Positions 7,690 through 16,627 of a stretch of DNA of 64,000 bases are shown here, in pieces. Made by a program: the position numbers and the translations under genes. Under the pieces are notes generated by a model. The model saw nothing but the letters and a program-made list of their open reading frames with translations, was not told where the DNA came from and ran no database searches. How positions within the stretch are numbered: the stretch's first letter is position 1; each line of letters begins with the position of its first letter. This stretch comes from Leuconostoc lactis. Its GTDB lineage: Bacteria > Bacillota > Bacilli > Lactobacillales > Lactobacillaceae. The stretch covers positions 1,314,501-1,378,500 of the forward strand of contig NZ_CP042420.1 in assembly GCF_007954625.1 (NCBI RefSeq), written 5' to 3'.

Positions 7690-8517
7690 ATGGAAAAGAA
7701 GTCTGGTTCAAAAAAAGGGTTGTGGCTTGGTTTAGGCGTTGTTGGGGTGGCCGTAGCGGCGGTGATGGTACTGCACGGCAATGGCGAGTCAGCGACATCG
7801 GCGAGTGGTGTGACGACGGTTAATGTTGGTTCTGGTAATGATGGTCAGCCGTTTGGTTATCTCGATAAAGATGGTAAGCCAGCCGGAATGGATATTGCGT
7901 TAATTCAAGCAATCGATAAGAAATTGCCACAATACAAATTTAAGTTAGTGTTGTCTGATTTTCCAACGTTGATTACGAATTTGAAGAGCGGCAAGACGGA
8001 TATGGCTCTCTATCAGATTGAAAAAAATGCAGAACGTGAGCAAGACTTTAAGTTTGGGCAGGTTGGTTATACAGTGTGGGATACACTGCTAGCAACACAG
8101 TCTGCAACTGGCAAGTTAAACTCATTTGCTGATGCAAAGGGTAAAAAGCTGTATATCACGAACTCGACGAACCAGGCAACCTTAACGGATGCTTATCTCA
8201 AGGACCATCCAGATGCCTTTTCAGTCGTTCGGGGTACGTATACTACTGAACAAATTGCACAAGGCTTTAAGTCCGGGCAATTCAATGTTTATCCGGCGCC
8301 AAAGTACTCCATTGATTTATTGAATCGTCAGTTTGGGACAAAGTTGATTGCTGGTCAATCAGTTAACCATTCAAACGCTTACCCAATGTTTAATAAGTCT
8401 GCGGATCCAAAGCTCACTACTGCCGTCAACAAGGCGATGAAGGAACTGAAGGCGGATGGTACATTGAAGGTATTAAGCGAAAAGTGGCTCAAGGGCGACT
8501 ATGTGCCAAAGGATTAA
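7690..8517 (+). CDS. Amino-acid ABC transporter substrate-binding protein without lipobox
   Basis: Extracytoplasmic type-II periplasmic-binding fold (SBP_bac_3) that captures the amino acid. After a charged start and a hydrophobic stretch at about 11-29, the mature domain shows VNVGSGNDGQPFGYLDKDGK, GMDIALIQAI and FPTLITNLKSGKTDMAL, all typical for the family. The protein has no Cys, so it cannot be lipidated. It is either held by an uncleaved N-terminal helix or released, which is unusual for a Gram-positive importer. 275 aa; ribosome site AAAGAGG. It lies between the two permease genes. Confidence 0.88.
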   Translation: MEKKSGSKKGLWLGLGVVGVAVAAVMVLHGNGESATSASGVTTVNVGSGNDGQPFGYLDKDGKPAGMDIALIQAIDKKLPQYKFKLVLSDFPTLITNLKSGKTDMALYQIEKNAEREQDFKFGQVGYTVWDTLLATQSATGKLNSFADAKGKKLYITNSTNQATLTDAYLKDHPDAFSVVRGTYTTEQIAQGFKSGQFNVYPAPKYSIDLLNRQFGTKLIAGQSVNHSNAYPMFNKSADPKLTTAVNKAMKELKADGTLKVLSEKWLKGDYVPKD

Positions 8518-8529
8518 CGGGAGAGAACT

Positions 8530-9240
8530 ATGACATTTGATTTTGGCTTTATTTTGCAGGTGATCCTGACAGTAATCCGTTACGTGCCGATCACCTTATA
8601 CATGGCGGTTGTTAGTCTTATTATTGGTGGCGCTTTGGGGTTGGTGGTGGCTTTGATTCGTTTCTATCAGGTGCCGGTGTTATCCCCAATTATAGGCACC
8701 GTGATTACAATTCTGAAAGGGGTGCCGTTGATCTTAGTTTTCTTGGTCATCTTTTTAATCACCTCGCAAAACTTTAATAATATCGCTAAGGCCATCGGGT
8801 TGCAGATCAAATATGGTGATTTGCCGATGAGCCTGTTAGCAATTATTGGGCTGTCATTGATGGCGATGGTTGGTCTCAGTGAAGCCTTCCGTGGTGCCTT
8901 CGAGTCGGTGAAGGCCGTACAATTTGATGTGGCCCGTTCACTGGGGATGACACGATTGCAAACCATTCGACGGGTACTGATTCCACAAGCTTTTCCAGTG
9001 GCTTTCCCAATGATTGTCAACATGTTGATTAATTTGATTAAAGGCACCGCGATTGCTTCATTGGTTTCAGTGGTGGAAATCTTCTCAGCGGCCACCCAAT
9101 CGGCCAGTTCAAATTATAAATACTTTGAAGCGTATATCGCAGCGGCCATTGTTTATTGGCTAATGACCATTTTAATTGAACAGGCGGCGCACCGCTTTGA
9201 ATTGAATTTTGCTAAAAAAATGGAAAGGGCACGCGCATGA
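8530..9240 (+). CDS. Polar amino-acid ABC transporter permease (second subunit)
   Basis: Partner of the permease at 6886. 236 aa, about five membrane segments, and the coupling loop [20 protein letters not shown] matching the EAA consensus. Typical of TcyM/GlnP-like permeases. GGGAGAG lies upstream of ATG 8530. The stop overlaps the ATPase start (ATGA at 9237-9240), so the two are translationally coupled. Two different permeases in one operon indicate a heterodimeric channel. Confidence 0.88.
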   Translation: MTFDFGFILQVILTVIRYVPITLYMAVVSLIIGGALGLVVALIRFYQVPVLSPIIGTVITILKGVPLILVFLVIFLITSQNFNNIAKAIGLQIKYGDLPMSLLAIIGLSLMAMVGLSEAFRGAFESVKAVQFDVARSLGMTRLQTIRRVLIPQAFPVAFPMIVNMLINLIKGTAIASLVSVVEIFSAATQSASSNYKYFEAYIAAAIVYWLMTILIEQAAHRFELNFAKKMERARA

Positions 9241-9980
9241 TTGAAGTGAAAGCATTACGTAAAAAATTCAATAATAATGAAGTCTTGAAAGGCGTGGATT
9301 TAGCTTTGCAACCTGGTGAAGTGGTGACAATTTTAGGGCCTTCTGGATCAGGTAAAACCACGTTTCTTCGGTGTTTAAATTTTCTGGAACAGGCTGATTC
9401 TGGTGCCATCAAAGTCGATGGGGATTGGGTGTCATTTGACCAAGCCACAACAGATGATGTGATGAAACTCCGGCGCAGCATGGGAATGGTTTTTCAGAAT
9501 TATGGGTTATTTCTCAATAAAACTGCGCGCCAAAATATCATGGAACCCATGACGTTGGTCCATCAAGTGAGTCAGACAGCAGCTTTTGATCGTGCCACAG
9601 AGTTGTTACAAGCTATCGGCTTAGCGGACTTTGGCGACTATTATCCGGCGCAATTATCGGGTGGTCAGCAGCAACGTATTGGGATTGCCCGTGCTTTGGC
9701 GGTGCATCCAACCGTCTTGTTATTTGACGAACCAACTGCGGCCCTAGATCCAGAACTAGTTGGCGAAGTATTAAAAGTCATGAAGGCAGTTAAACAGGCC
9801 GGTGTGGCAATGATTGTGGTTACCCATGAAATGCAGTTTGCTTATGAAGTCAGTGATCGGGTGATTTTCATGGCCGATGGCGCCATTGTCGAACAAGGGA
9901 CACCACAGCAAATTTTTGAAGCCCCACAAGAACCGCGCACGCAAGCCTTCCTCAACCGCTTTAAAGTGCGTTATGCCTAA
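9237..9980 (+). CDS. Polar amino-acid ABC transporter ATPase (TcyN/GlnQ type)
   Basis: Energises the importer encoded by the three preceding genes. Walker A GPSGSGKT (about 33-40), signature [15 protein letters not shown], Walker B VLLFDEP, D loop AALDPE and switch VVTHEM are intact. 247 aa is standard for this family. It begins within the last bases of the permease gene. The aminotransferase gene follows 20 bases after the stop with its own AAAGGAG, so uptake and transamination are expected to be co-expressed. Confidence 0.92.
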   Translation: MIEVKALRKKFNNNEVLKGVDLALQPGEVVTILGPSGSGKTTFLRCLNFLEQADSGAIKVDGDWVSFDQATTDDVMKLRRSMGMVFQNYGLFLNKTARQNIMEPMTLVHQVSQTAAFDRATELLQAIGLADFGDYYPAQLSGGQQQRIGIARALAVHPTVLLFDEPTAALDPELVGEVLKVMKAVKQAGVAMIVVTHEMQFAYEVSDRVIFMADGAIVEQGTPQQIFEAPQEPRTQAFLNRFKVRYA

Positions 9981-10000
9981 GAGATATAAAGGAGTTCAAT

Positions 10001-11236
10001 ATGTCAGAACAGCAATACCAATTTGCCACGCGCGTGGCGTCATTACAACCAAATACCCTGCGGGAGCAGGCAAAGCAAGTGCAGATTGCTGATGATTTCA
10101 TTAAACTCACTTATGGGTATCCCAGCAATGAGGCCTTTCCGGTCGCAAAATTAGCGAAAATATCAGAACGCATTTACCGTGAACATGCCTTTGAATTTAT
10201 GCAGTATGGTGAAAGTGAGGGGATTCCGAAACTACGTGAACAAATTAAAACGCGCTTAGCAACCGAACAGGGTCTGGATGTCGTCAATAATGATGTGTTG
10301 ATTACGTCTGGTTCAACGCAGGGGATGGATTTGGTGTTTAAAATTTTCGTCAATGAAGGGGATATTGTGCTGACGGAAGAACAAACTTTTGTTGGTGCCG
10401 TGAATGCCATCAAATCTTATGGGGGTCAAGTGCAGGGACTCCCATTTGATATTAACCGTGGCAGTATTGACCCAGACGTGTTAGCCCAAATTTTAGCGGC
10501 CGATGTGACCCATAAAATTAAGCTGCTTTACTTGATTCCGACCTTTCAAAATCCTATTGGCACGTCGATGTCAGCGGCCGATCGGCAACGCGTTTATGAC
10601 ATTTGCCAAGCCCATCAGGTCATGATTTATGAAGATGATCCATATGGTGATTTGTTATATATGGATACGCCAGCGCTACCAAAGATCAAATCATTTGATG
10701 CGTCAGGTCATGTGATTTATGCGGGCTCATTTTCAAAAATTTTGGCACCGGGGTCACGATTAGGTTTTTTACTGGCACCAAAGCCGGTGTTCCAAAAGTT
10801 GGTCTTGGTCAAACAGGTGGCGGATTCGTTTGCCAATTTATACTGGCAGTACTTAGCGAGTCAATTGATTGAAGACGATGAGTTTAATGCCCATATTGCC
10901 TATCTCAAGCAGATTTATCAAGTGAAAATGGCGGCGATGGTGACAGCTTTGCAACAATATGGCTCAGAGCATTTAACCTTTGTTGCCCCTGATGGGGGTT
11001 ACTTTGTCTCGGTGAAACTCAACGATGATATTGACCCGACTGTTTTCTATGATGAATTAGATCGCCGGCATGTTGGGGTAATCCCGGGCAATATTATGAG
11101 TGCTGCCGGTCAGGGATATGACCAATATTTTCGATTGAATTTCACGTTGCCAACGCCAGAAACCATTACTGAAGGGATAAAACGGATTGTCGCAGCCGCA
11201 GCTGCCGCGAAAATACAGCAACAGGTAGAAGTTTGA
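10001..11236 (+). CDS. PLP-dependent aminotransferase, class I/II (2-aminoadipate/aromatic type)
   Basis: Cytoplasmic fold-type-I aminotransferase, expected to turn an imported amino acid into its 2-keto acid. Of 411 aa it shows the substrate Arg/Tyr region YGYPSNEAFP, cofactor loop SGSTQGMD, the FQNPIGTSMS motif, EDDPYGDL and the PLP lysine in GSFSKILAPGSRLGF. This is the subgroup related to the MocR catalytic domain and to LysN/Aro8-like enzymes, but without an N-terminal helix-turn-helix. It sits between the importer ATPase and a D-hydroxyacid dehydrogenase, whose start overlaps its stop region. Substrate is inferred only as an amino acid. Confidence 0.88.
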   Translation: MSEQQYQFATRVASLQPNTLREQAKQVQIADDFIKLTYGYPSNEAFPVAKLAKISERIYREHAFEFMQYGESEGIPKLREQIKTRLATEQGLDVVNNDVLITSGSTQGMDLVFKIFVNEGDIVLTEEQTFVGAVNAIKSYGGQVQGLPFDINRGSIDPDVLAQILAADVTHKIKLLYLIPTFQNPIGTSMSAADRQRVYDICQAHQVMIYEDDPYGDLLYMDTPALPKIKSFDASGHVIYAGSFSKILAPGSRLGFLLAPKPVFQKLVLVKQVADSFANLYWQYLASQLIEDDEFNAHIAYLKQIYQVKMAAMVTALQQYGSEHLTFVAPDGGYFVSVKLNDDIDPTVFYDELDRRHVGVIPGNIMSAAGQGYDQYFRLNFTLPTPETITEGIKRIVAAAAAAKIQQQVEV

Positions 11237-11250
11237 GTGAGGGCACTGCG

Positions 11251-12222
11251 ATGAAGTTTTTGTTTTTTAACGCCTCAATAATCGAACAACGTCTGATTGC
11301 TGAATGGTCAACAACACATGGTGTGTCAGTTGAGACAGTCGCGGCGCCATTGTCCCATGACAATCTCGTGTTAACACGCGGCTATGATGCCTTGATATTT
11401 TATCCCAGTCGGGCATTTCAAACGGATGCGGTTTTGTATCAACAATTAGCGCAAAATGGTATTAAGCATCTATCCATTAAATCAACGGGTTACGACAATA
11501 TTAATTTGACATATGCGCAGCACTATCAGTTGACGGTGACTAATGTCCCCAACTATTCACCTGAATCGGTCGCGCACTTTACGATTATGAGTATTTTGAT
11601 GTTGCTACGACAGTTACCGGAACAGCTGAGAACAGCACATACCGTGTCACGGCAGCATTTGATTGGCAAAGAATTAACGGACGTGACAGTTGGTATTTAT
11701 GGCGCCGGGCGCTTAGGTAGTCTAGTCGCTAAAACTTTGCATGTCATGGGGGCGCGCGTCTTGTTTTATGCCCGCACGCCCAAACCAGTGTTAACTGCGC
11801 TGGGTTTGACGCAAGTGAGTTTTGAGACATTATTGACGGCTAGTGATGTGGTAAGTATTCATGTGCCGTTAAATGAGACAACGTATCACCGTTTTAATGC
11901 GGCAACATTGGGGAAAATGAACGATGACGCGATACTCATTAATACTGCTCGTGGTAGTGTCATTGATACCGCAGCGTTAATTCGGTATGTCCGACAAGGT
12001 AAATTTAGTGGGTTGGCCTTAGATGCTTTAGAAAATGAAGATACCCAAGGCTTTCAAACAAACCCATATTATCAGGCGTTACAAGCATTTGAGAATGTTA
12101 TACTCACCCCACATATTGCCTATTACACATCGGCAGCCGTTAGAGATATCGTGATGACGGCATTAGACAATGCCTACGATGTGATCAGTACAGGTATATC
12201 TGACAACGTGGTGCTAAATTAG
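11251..12222 (+). CDS. D-isomer-specific 2-hydroxyacid dehydrogenase
   Basis: Reduces a 2-keto acid to a D-2-hydroxy acid. 323 aa from ATG 11251 (GTGAGGG at 11237-11243; a TTG at 11233 overlaps the previous stop). The nucleotide-binding motif is GAGRLG at 151-156, and the catalytic triad is R234 (NTARGSVID), E261 (DALENED) and H288 (TPHIAYY). NYSPESVAHF is typical of the D-lactate/D-hydroxyisocaproate dehydrogenase branch. The acidic residue that usually follows the second beta strand in NAD-dependent members is missing: the sequence there reads FYARTP, with an Arg. This points to NADPH preference, an inference. Neighbours suggest it reduces the product of the adjacent aminotransferase. Confidence 0.87.
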   Translation: MKFLFFNASIIEQRLIAEWSTTHGVSVETVAAPLSHDNLVLTRGYDALIFYPSRAFQTDAVLYQQLAQNGIKHLSIKSTGYDNINLTYAQHYQLTVTNVPNYSPESVAHFTIMSILMLLRQLPEQLRTAHTVSRQHLIGKELTDVTVGIYGAGRLGSLVAKTLHVMGARVLFYARTPKPVLTALGLTQVSFETLLTASDVVSIHVPLNETTYHRFNAATLGKMNDDAILINTARGSVIDTAALIRYVRQGKFSGLALDALENEDTQGFQTNPYYQALQAFENVILTPHIAYYTSAAVRDIVMTALDNAYDVISTGISDNVVLN

Positions 12223-12232
12223 GAGGTCAACC

Positions 12233-13006
12233 ATGAGCTTTATTACAATTCAGGATGTCCATAAATCATTTTATGGCAAGGAAATTTTAAAAGGGATTAA
12301 TCTTACGATTGAAAAAGGCGAGGTGATTGTCATTTTAGGCCCTTCTGGATCGGGCAAAACAACCTTTTTGCGTTGTCTTAACACGCTAGAAAAGGCAGAT
12401 CGTGGTCAGATTAGAATTGATGAGGTGACCAAAGATTTTGCTGGCCATGACCCCAAAAATACGCGTGACTTAATTTTAAAGACGGCGATGGTCTTTCAAG
12501 GACATGCTTTGTTCCCAAATATGACGGTTTTACAGAACGTGATTGAAGGCCTCATTCGGGTGAAAAAAGTGTCGCGCGCAGCAGCAACTAAACTTGGCTT
12601 ACGCACTTTATCAGCAGTTGGTTTGGCTGATCGTGTGAACTATTATCCCGCACAGCTTTCCGGTGGCCAGCAGCAACGTGCCGGCATTGCGCGGGCGATG
12701 GCCATGGAACCAGAATTGCTTCTATTTGATGAACCAACGAGTGCGCTTGATCCGGAACTGGTGGGGGAAGTGTTAACGGCCATGAAAAAACTAGCGCAAG
12801 CCGGGCATACGATGATTGTTGTGACCCATGAAATGCAATTTGCTTATGAAGTGGCTGATCGTATTTTGTACATGGAAGGTGGTGTTGTGGTCGAATCAGG
12901 GACGCCTGCAACTATCTTTAATGCACCGCAAGATCATCGCACACAGAAATTCCTAGCGCGCTTAGCTGGTCAGGATTTCAGTGCCACTGAATTGGTCAGC
13001 CTATGA
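12233..13006 (+). CDS. Second amino-acid-type ABC ATPase, without own permease
   Basis: 257 aa ATPase of the polar amino-acid family with Walker A GPSGSGKT, signature [15 protein letters not shown], Walker B LLLFDEP and VVTHEM. It resembles the ATPase at 9237 but is clearly diverged, for example by a longer insert VTKDFAGHDPKNTRDLILK after the beta strand. No permease or binding protein accompanies it, so it may serve the permeases upstream as an alternative ATPase. GGAGG at 12222-12226 precedes the ATG. Its stop overlaps the MFS start (ATGA). Confidence 0.88.
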   Translation: MSFITIQDVHKSFYGKEILKGINLTIEKGEVIVILGPSGSGKTTFLRCLNTLEKADRGQIRIDEVTKDFAGHDPKNTRDLILKTAMVFQGHALFPNMTVLQNVIEGLIRVKKVSRAAATKLGLRTLSAVGLADRVNYYPAQLSGGQQQRAGIARAMAMEPELLLFDEPTSALDPELVGEVLTAMKKLAQAGHTMIVVTHEMQFAYEVADRILYMEGGVVVESGTPATIFNAPQDHRTQKFLARLAGQDFSATELVSL

Positions 13007-14231
13007 TACAACAGCATGATCGGCTGATGCCGCATACCAAAGACGCCGCCAAAGACCGCCATGTTGGTCAGATGCAGCGTCTTTTTCAACAAGATTTTCT
13101 GTTGTTAATGGTGATTAATTTTATGGTCATGACCGCCGTGACCGCGCAAATGGGGACGTTACCATTATATGTGACGCAATTAGGTGGCAATGCGATGATG
13201 TCGGGCTTGGTGATTGGGGTTTGGGGGTTAGCAGCCTTAGTAGCACGTGTGCCAGTTGGTAAAATGATTGATCGCTTTGGGCGCAAGCCATTAATCGTGA
13301 TAGGGTTGCTCATTTTAGTGGTCGATTTTGGCTTACTGATTTTTAGTCAATCATTACTTGTTTTAATTTTACTGCGTGCGTTTCAAGGCATTGGTAATGG
13401 CACTCAAAGTACCGCAGTTGCGACGCTGGTCGCTGATAAATTACCGCCACGACAGTTATCAGTTGGGTTAGGCTACTTCAGTATTTCGCAAACGTTACCA
13501 GCAGCAGTTGGGCCAGCAATTGGTCTCTTAATTGTCAATCACTGGGGATTTCAGGCGATGTTTTATTTCAGTCTGGGTTTAGTTGTTGTGGCATTAGGTT
13601 TGACTGTTTTGGTGCGTGACACTTATGATGTCAAGGCGCAGCAAACGACTGCAACAACGGCCCCAGTTGGCATTTGGGCATTACTTGCACAAGTGAGTAT
13701 TTGGGTGCCAAGTTTAGTTGTTTTTATTGCTGCTTTCGCCAACGCCGCTGTGGCCGCCTTTTTAGTCCAATTTGGTTTTGAAAAAGGGTTGCCCTTGACG
13801 CTAGTTGGTTTAAGTTTTACCGTGCAAGCGTTGGTTGGTGTTTTAGCACGGATTTGGTTTGCTAAGCTGTATCTGTATTTTCACACGCTGACCTTAGTAG
13901 GTAGTAGTATTGTGATGATTGCCAGTGCGTATGTATGCATTGCGTTTAGTCCAGGCATTGGGGGGGTTTGGTCGCCGGCGGATTAATTGGCCTTGGCTTT
14001 GCGCTGTTGATGCCCTTGATGAATGCCGTCGTACTACGGGATATCTTGCCAGCACAGCGTGGTCGTGCGACCGCTATTTTTTCATCCGGAACGGACGTGG
14101 CCTATGGTATGGGTGCCATTATATGGGGGATTTTTGCCAGTCATTTTGGCTATTTTGCGGTGTATTGTGTCGCTGCGATATTGGTTGCCACGACGCTAAG
14201 CCTTGTCATGCGCTATCGTCAAATGTTGTGA
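13003..14231 (+). pseudogene. MFS transporter split by a one-base frameshift in a G run
   Basis: Major-facilitator exporter or importer of the DHA1 drug/metabolite type: GKMIDRFGRKPLIVIG carries the loop 2-3 motif, and RAFQGIGNGTQSTA follows. The first frame encodes about 320 residues and ends at 13986 just after a run of seven G at 13960-13966. The missing C-terminal helices (GLVAGGLIGLGFALLMPLMN and on to MRYRQML) continue in another frame to TGA at 14231. Eight G would restore one 409-aa protein of normal family length. So this is a recent frameshift, a phase-variable tract or a sequencing error. The start at 13003 overlaps the ATPase stop. Confidence 0.85.
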
Positions 14232-14246
14232 CAATCGATGTAACTG

Positions 14247-14275
14247 ATTTAACATGTATTTTATTCATGTTAAAT
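14247..14275 (+). repeat. Perfect inverted repeat between MFS gene and aminotransferase
   Basis: ATTTAACATG (14247-14256) and CATGTTAAAT (14266-14275) are exact inverted copies separated by nine A/T bases. It could be a weak AT-rich terminator after the MFS gene or an operator for the gene at 14350. A possible -10, TATGAT, lies further down at about 14312. Confidence 0.5.
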
Positions 14276-14349
14276 TAAAATAGTTTCGTCATATTCATGT
14301 TTGGATTCGGGTATGATAGTTGTCAAGAAAGCAAGAGGACTAAACGCTT

Positions 14350-15555
14350 ATGACACGATCACATTTATCAATCCGTTACCAACAAACAGCAGAGTTAAAC
14401 ATGGATCAAATTTTTGCCCAGGCGGCTGATCCAGAAAATATTTCTTTTGGAATGGGACTACCAGATGAAGCGGTTTTTCCTAGCGAGGCTTTAGCTCAGG
14501 CTTTTAATGAAGCGATTGTTACGGCAGGTGCGTCAATTTTTCAATATCACGATACGCAAGGACCAGTGTCCCTGCGAGAAAAAATTGCGGCTTTGACGGC
14601 AACTTATTTTGATTACCGACCAACAGCTGATCAGATTATGATGACGCAAGGCGGGCAACAAGCCATTGATATTATTGGGCGCGCCTTTTTAGATAAGGAT
14701 GATCATATTATCGTTGAAGCACCAACTTATATGGGCGCTTTAGATGCCTTTGATAGCTATGAACCGATTTATCATGAAGTGAGTTTAGAAGCTGATGGCA
14801 TGGATATGGCGCAGTTAGAAGCAACCTTACAGCAATATCCAGAGACAAAATTTGTCTATACGATTCCCGATTTTCAAAACCCAACTGGGGTAACCATGAG
14901 CTTGGCGAAGCGCAAGCAATTATTAACTTTAGCAGCACAATATGACTTTTATATCATTGAAGATAGCCCTTACCGTTATTTGCGTTACAGCGGCGAGGCC
15001 GTGCCCTCATTAGCCGCATTAGACACAGATGGTCGTGTGATTTTGATTTCTAGTTTCTCTAAAATTTTGTCGCCGGCTTTGCGTACGGGCTGGCTTGTGG
15101 CCAATCCGGCATTAATGGCGTTGTTCTTAAAAATCAAATCAGGACTTGATATCCAACCGTCGTATATTAGCTTGATGGCGATTGATCACTATTTAGGCAA
15201 GCATGATATTCAAGCACATATTGCCACCATTAATGCCAAATATCGTGATAAATGTGCGTTGATGTTAGCTTGTTTAGCTGCTGATATGCCAGACACAGTG
15301 ACGTTTACGCAGCCAAATGGTGGGTTCTTTATCTGGGTGAGTTTGCCTGAAGGGGTTAATGCAACTGCATTATTAGCCGAACAGGTGTTATCACAAGCCA
15401 AAGTTGTCTATGTCCCATCAGAGATGCAATATGCCTCACGGCAGGTAACCCATCAATTCCGGTTAAACTTTACCGGTGCAACGCCAGATGACATCAGAAC
15501 AGGTATTGCGCGTTTGGGTAAAGCGTTACATCAGCAGCTTTTAGTCGCACAATAA
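14350..15555 (+). CDS. PLP-dependent aminotransferase, class I/II (second of the cluster)
   Basis: 401 aa fold-type-I aminotransferase of the same branch as the one at 10001: GMGLPDEAVFPSEAL, TQGGQQAIDIIG, the FQNPTGVTMS motif, IEDSPYRYL and the PLP lysine in SSFSKILSPALRTGW. It is separated from the operon by about 120 bases with an inverted repeat, so it may have its own promoter. AAGCAAGAGGA lies ahead of ATG 14350. Its presence beside the importer cluster suggests related substrates. A strong bidirectional terminator follows. Confidence 0.88.
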   Translation: MTRSHLSIRYQQTAELNMDQIFAQAADPENISFGMGLPDEAVFPSEALAQAFNEAIVTAGASIFQYHDTQGPVSLREKIAALTATYFDYRPTADQIMMTQGGQQAIDIIGRAFLDKDDHIIVEAPTYMGALDAFDSYEPIYHEVSLEADGMDMAQLEATLQQYPETKFVYTIPDFQNPTGVTMSLAKRKQLLTLAAQYDFYIIEDSPYRYLRYSGEAVPSLAALDTDGRVILISSFSKILSPALRTGWLVANPALMALFLKIKSGLDIQPSYISLMAIDHYLGKHDIQAHIATINAKYRDKCALMLACLAADMPDTVTFTQPNGGFFIWVSLPEGVNATALLAEQVLSQAKVVYVPSEMQYASRQVTHQFRLNFTGATPDDIRTGIARLGKALHQQLLVAQ

Positions 15556-15586
15556 AAAAGCCAATCTGTCATTAGATTGGCTTTTT
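15554..15586 (+). terminator. Bidirectional terminator between aminotransferase and LysR gene
   Basis: AAAAGCCAATCT (15556-15567), loop GTCATT, AGATTGGCTTTT (15574-15585), with A and T tracts on both sides. It serves both convergent genes. Confidence 0.88.
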
Positions 15587-16451
15587 AGCTGAGATAAGTT
15601 TCAATTTCTTGTACTAAGGCACGCACGGCTGGCGACAAAATGTCGTTTTTACTTTGGACAAGGGCAATCGTGCGGTAAAAAGGTTCATCGAATGAGAAAA
15701 TGCTGACATCACCACTCAGTTTTTTAAGCGCTAAATCAGGTAAAATACCGAAGCCCAGGCCTGCTTCAACCATTGAAACAATTGATTGATCATCAATGGA
15801 AAAGTTAATGGTATTCGGGCGAACATCGTAAAAATCCAACGTTTTTTTGGTGTCACGGTCATAATCCGCTTTTTGCAACATGAACTGAACACCTTTCAAA
15901 TCTGCCTTAGTAATAGTTTTCCCATTACGAGGCTGAAAGTTTGCAGGCGCGACACACTTAATTTCATCGCGCAGGAGTTCAGTGACTTTGACGTTTTCGG
16001 AGACGGGGAGGAGGGTAAATCCGAGATCAAGTTCTTCATAGGCGACGTGTTGGCTAATATCTGAAAAATTATCTTGGGTCAGAGAAACGGCGATATTGGG
16101 AAACTGTTTGGCGTAATTACGCAAAATATCGGGTAGCCAATTAATGCAGACACTACTAAAGGCCCCAATTTTAATGACCCCAGATTCTAAACCTTGGATT
16201 GCTTGCACTGTTTTTTCGAGTTCTTTTTCTTCGGCAAGAATTTTACGAAAAACGGGGTAAAGTTGCGCGCCGTTCGTCGTTAGGGAGACTTCCGCACGGT
16301 TACGAATAAAAATGGGGAAACCGTATTTTTTTTCGATTTGATTAATGGCGTGACTAACCGCACTGGCTGTAATGTTGAGTTTTTCAGATGCTTTTTGGAA
16401 GGACTTTTCTTCAACAATTGTGACGATGGTTTCATAGATGAATGTGTTCAC
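15585..16451 (-). CDS. LysR-family transcriptional regulator
   Basis: 288 aa. Residues 1-60 hold the winged helix-turn-helix (FQKASEKLNITASAVSHAINQIEKKYG), and about 90-288 the ligand-binding domain (GVIKIGAFSSVCINWLPDIL, VEAGLGFGILPDLAL). It reads toward the amino-acid cluster and ends on the shared terminator. It is divergent from the VIT transporter gene, so it may control either side; LysR proteins most often act on a divergent neighbour. The start has GGAGTG upstream on the minus strand. The effector is unknown. Confidence 0.9.
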   Translation of the reverse strand: MNTFIYETIVTIVEEKSFQKASEKLNITASAVSHAINQIEKKYGFPIFIRNRAEVSLTTNGAQLYPVFRKILAEEKELEKTVQAIQGLESGVIKIGAFSSVCINWLPDILRNYAKQFPNIAVSLTQDNFSDISQHVAYEELDLGFTLLPVSENVKVTELLRDEIKCVAPANFQPRNGKTITKADLKGVQFMLQKADYDRDTKKTLDFYDVRPNTINFSIDDQSIVSMVEAGLGFGILPDLALKKLSGDVSIFSFDEPFYRTIALVQSKNDILSPAVRALVQEIETYLS

Positions 16452-16612
16452 AATAACACTCCTGATTTTTCAATGCGCCCTGATAATTGGCCATGAAGAT
16501 ATGCTGATAGTATTATCGTACCACACTTAATAATCACGTGATATAGTGTGGTGTGACAACGATTAAACATCTCATTTTTGACCAATTTTAAGGTGAAACA
16601 CGTGTTATTTTG

Positions 16613-16621
16613 TGCTATAAT
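16613..16621 (+). promoter_or_regulatory. Extended -10 promoter placing the transcript start at the VIT start codon
   Basis: TGC-TATAAT, the hexamer at 16616-16621, with no good -35. Transcription would begin about 16628, which is the A of the VIT ATG. Two palindromes lie upstream: ATCACGTGAT at about 16532-16541 and AACACGTGTT at 16597-16606. Confidence 0.65.
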
Positions 16622-16627
16622 GTCCCC

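Noticed and set aside
13919..14278. 119-residue frame overlapping the MFS frameshift
   Set aside because: It is an alternative frame of the MFS C-terminus, with Cys/Arg/Trp-rich composition and no ribosome site.
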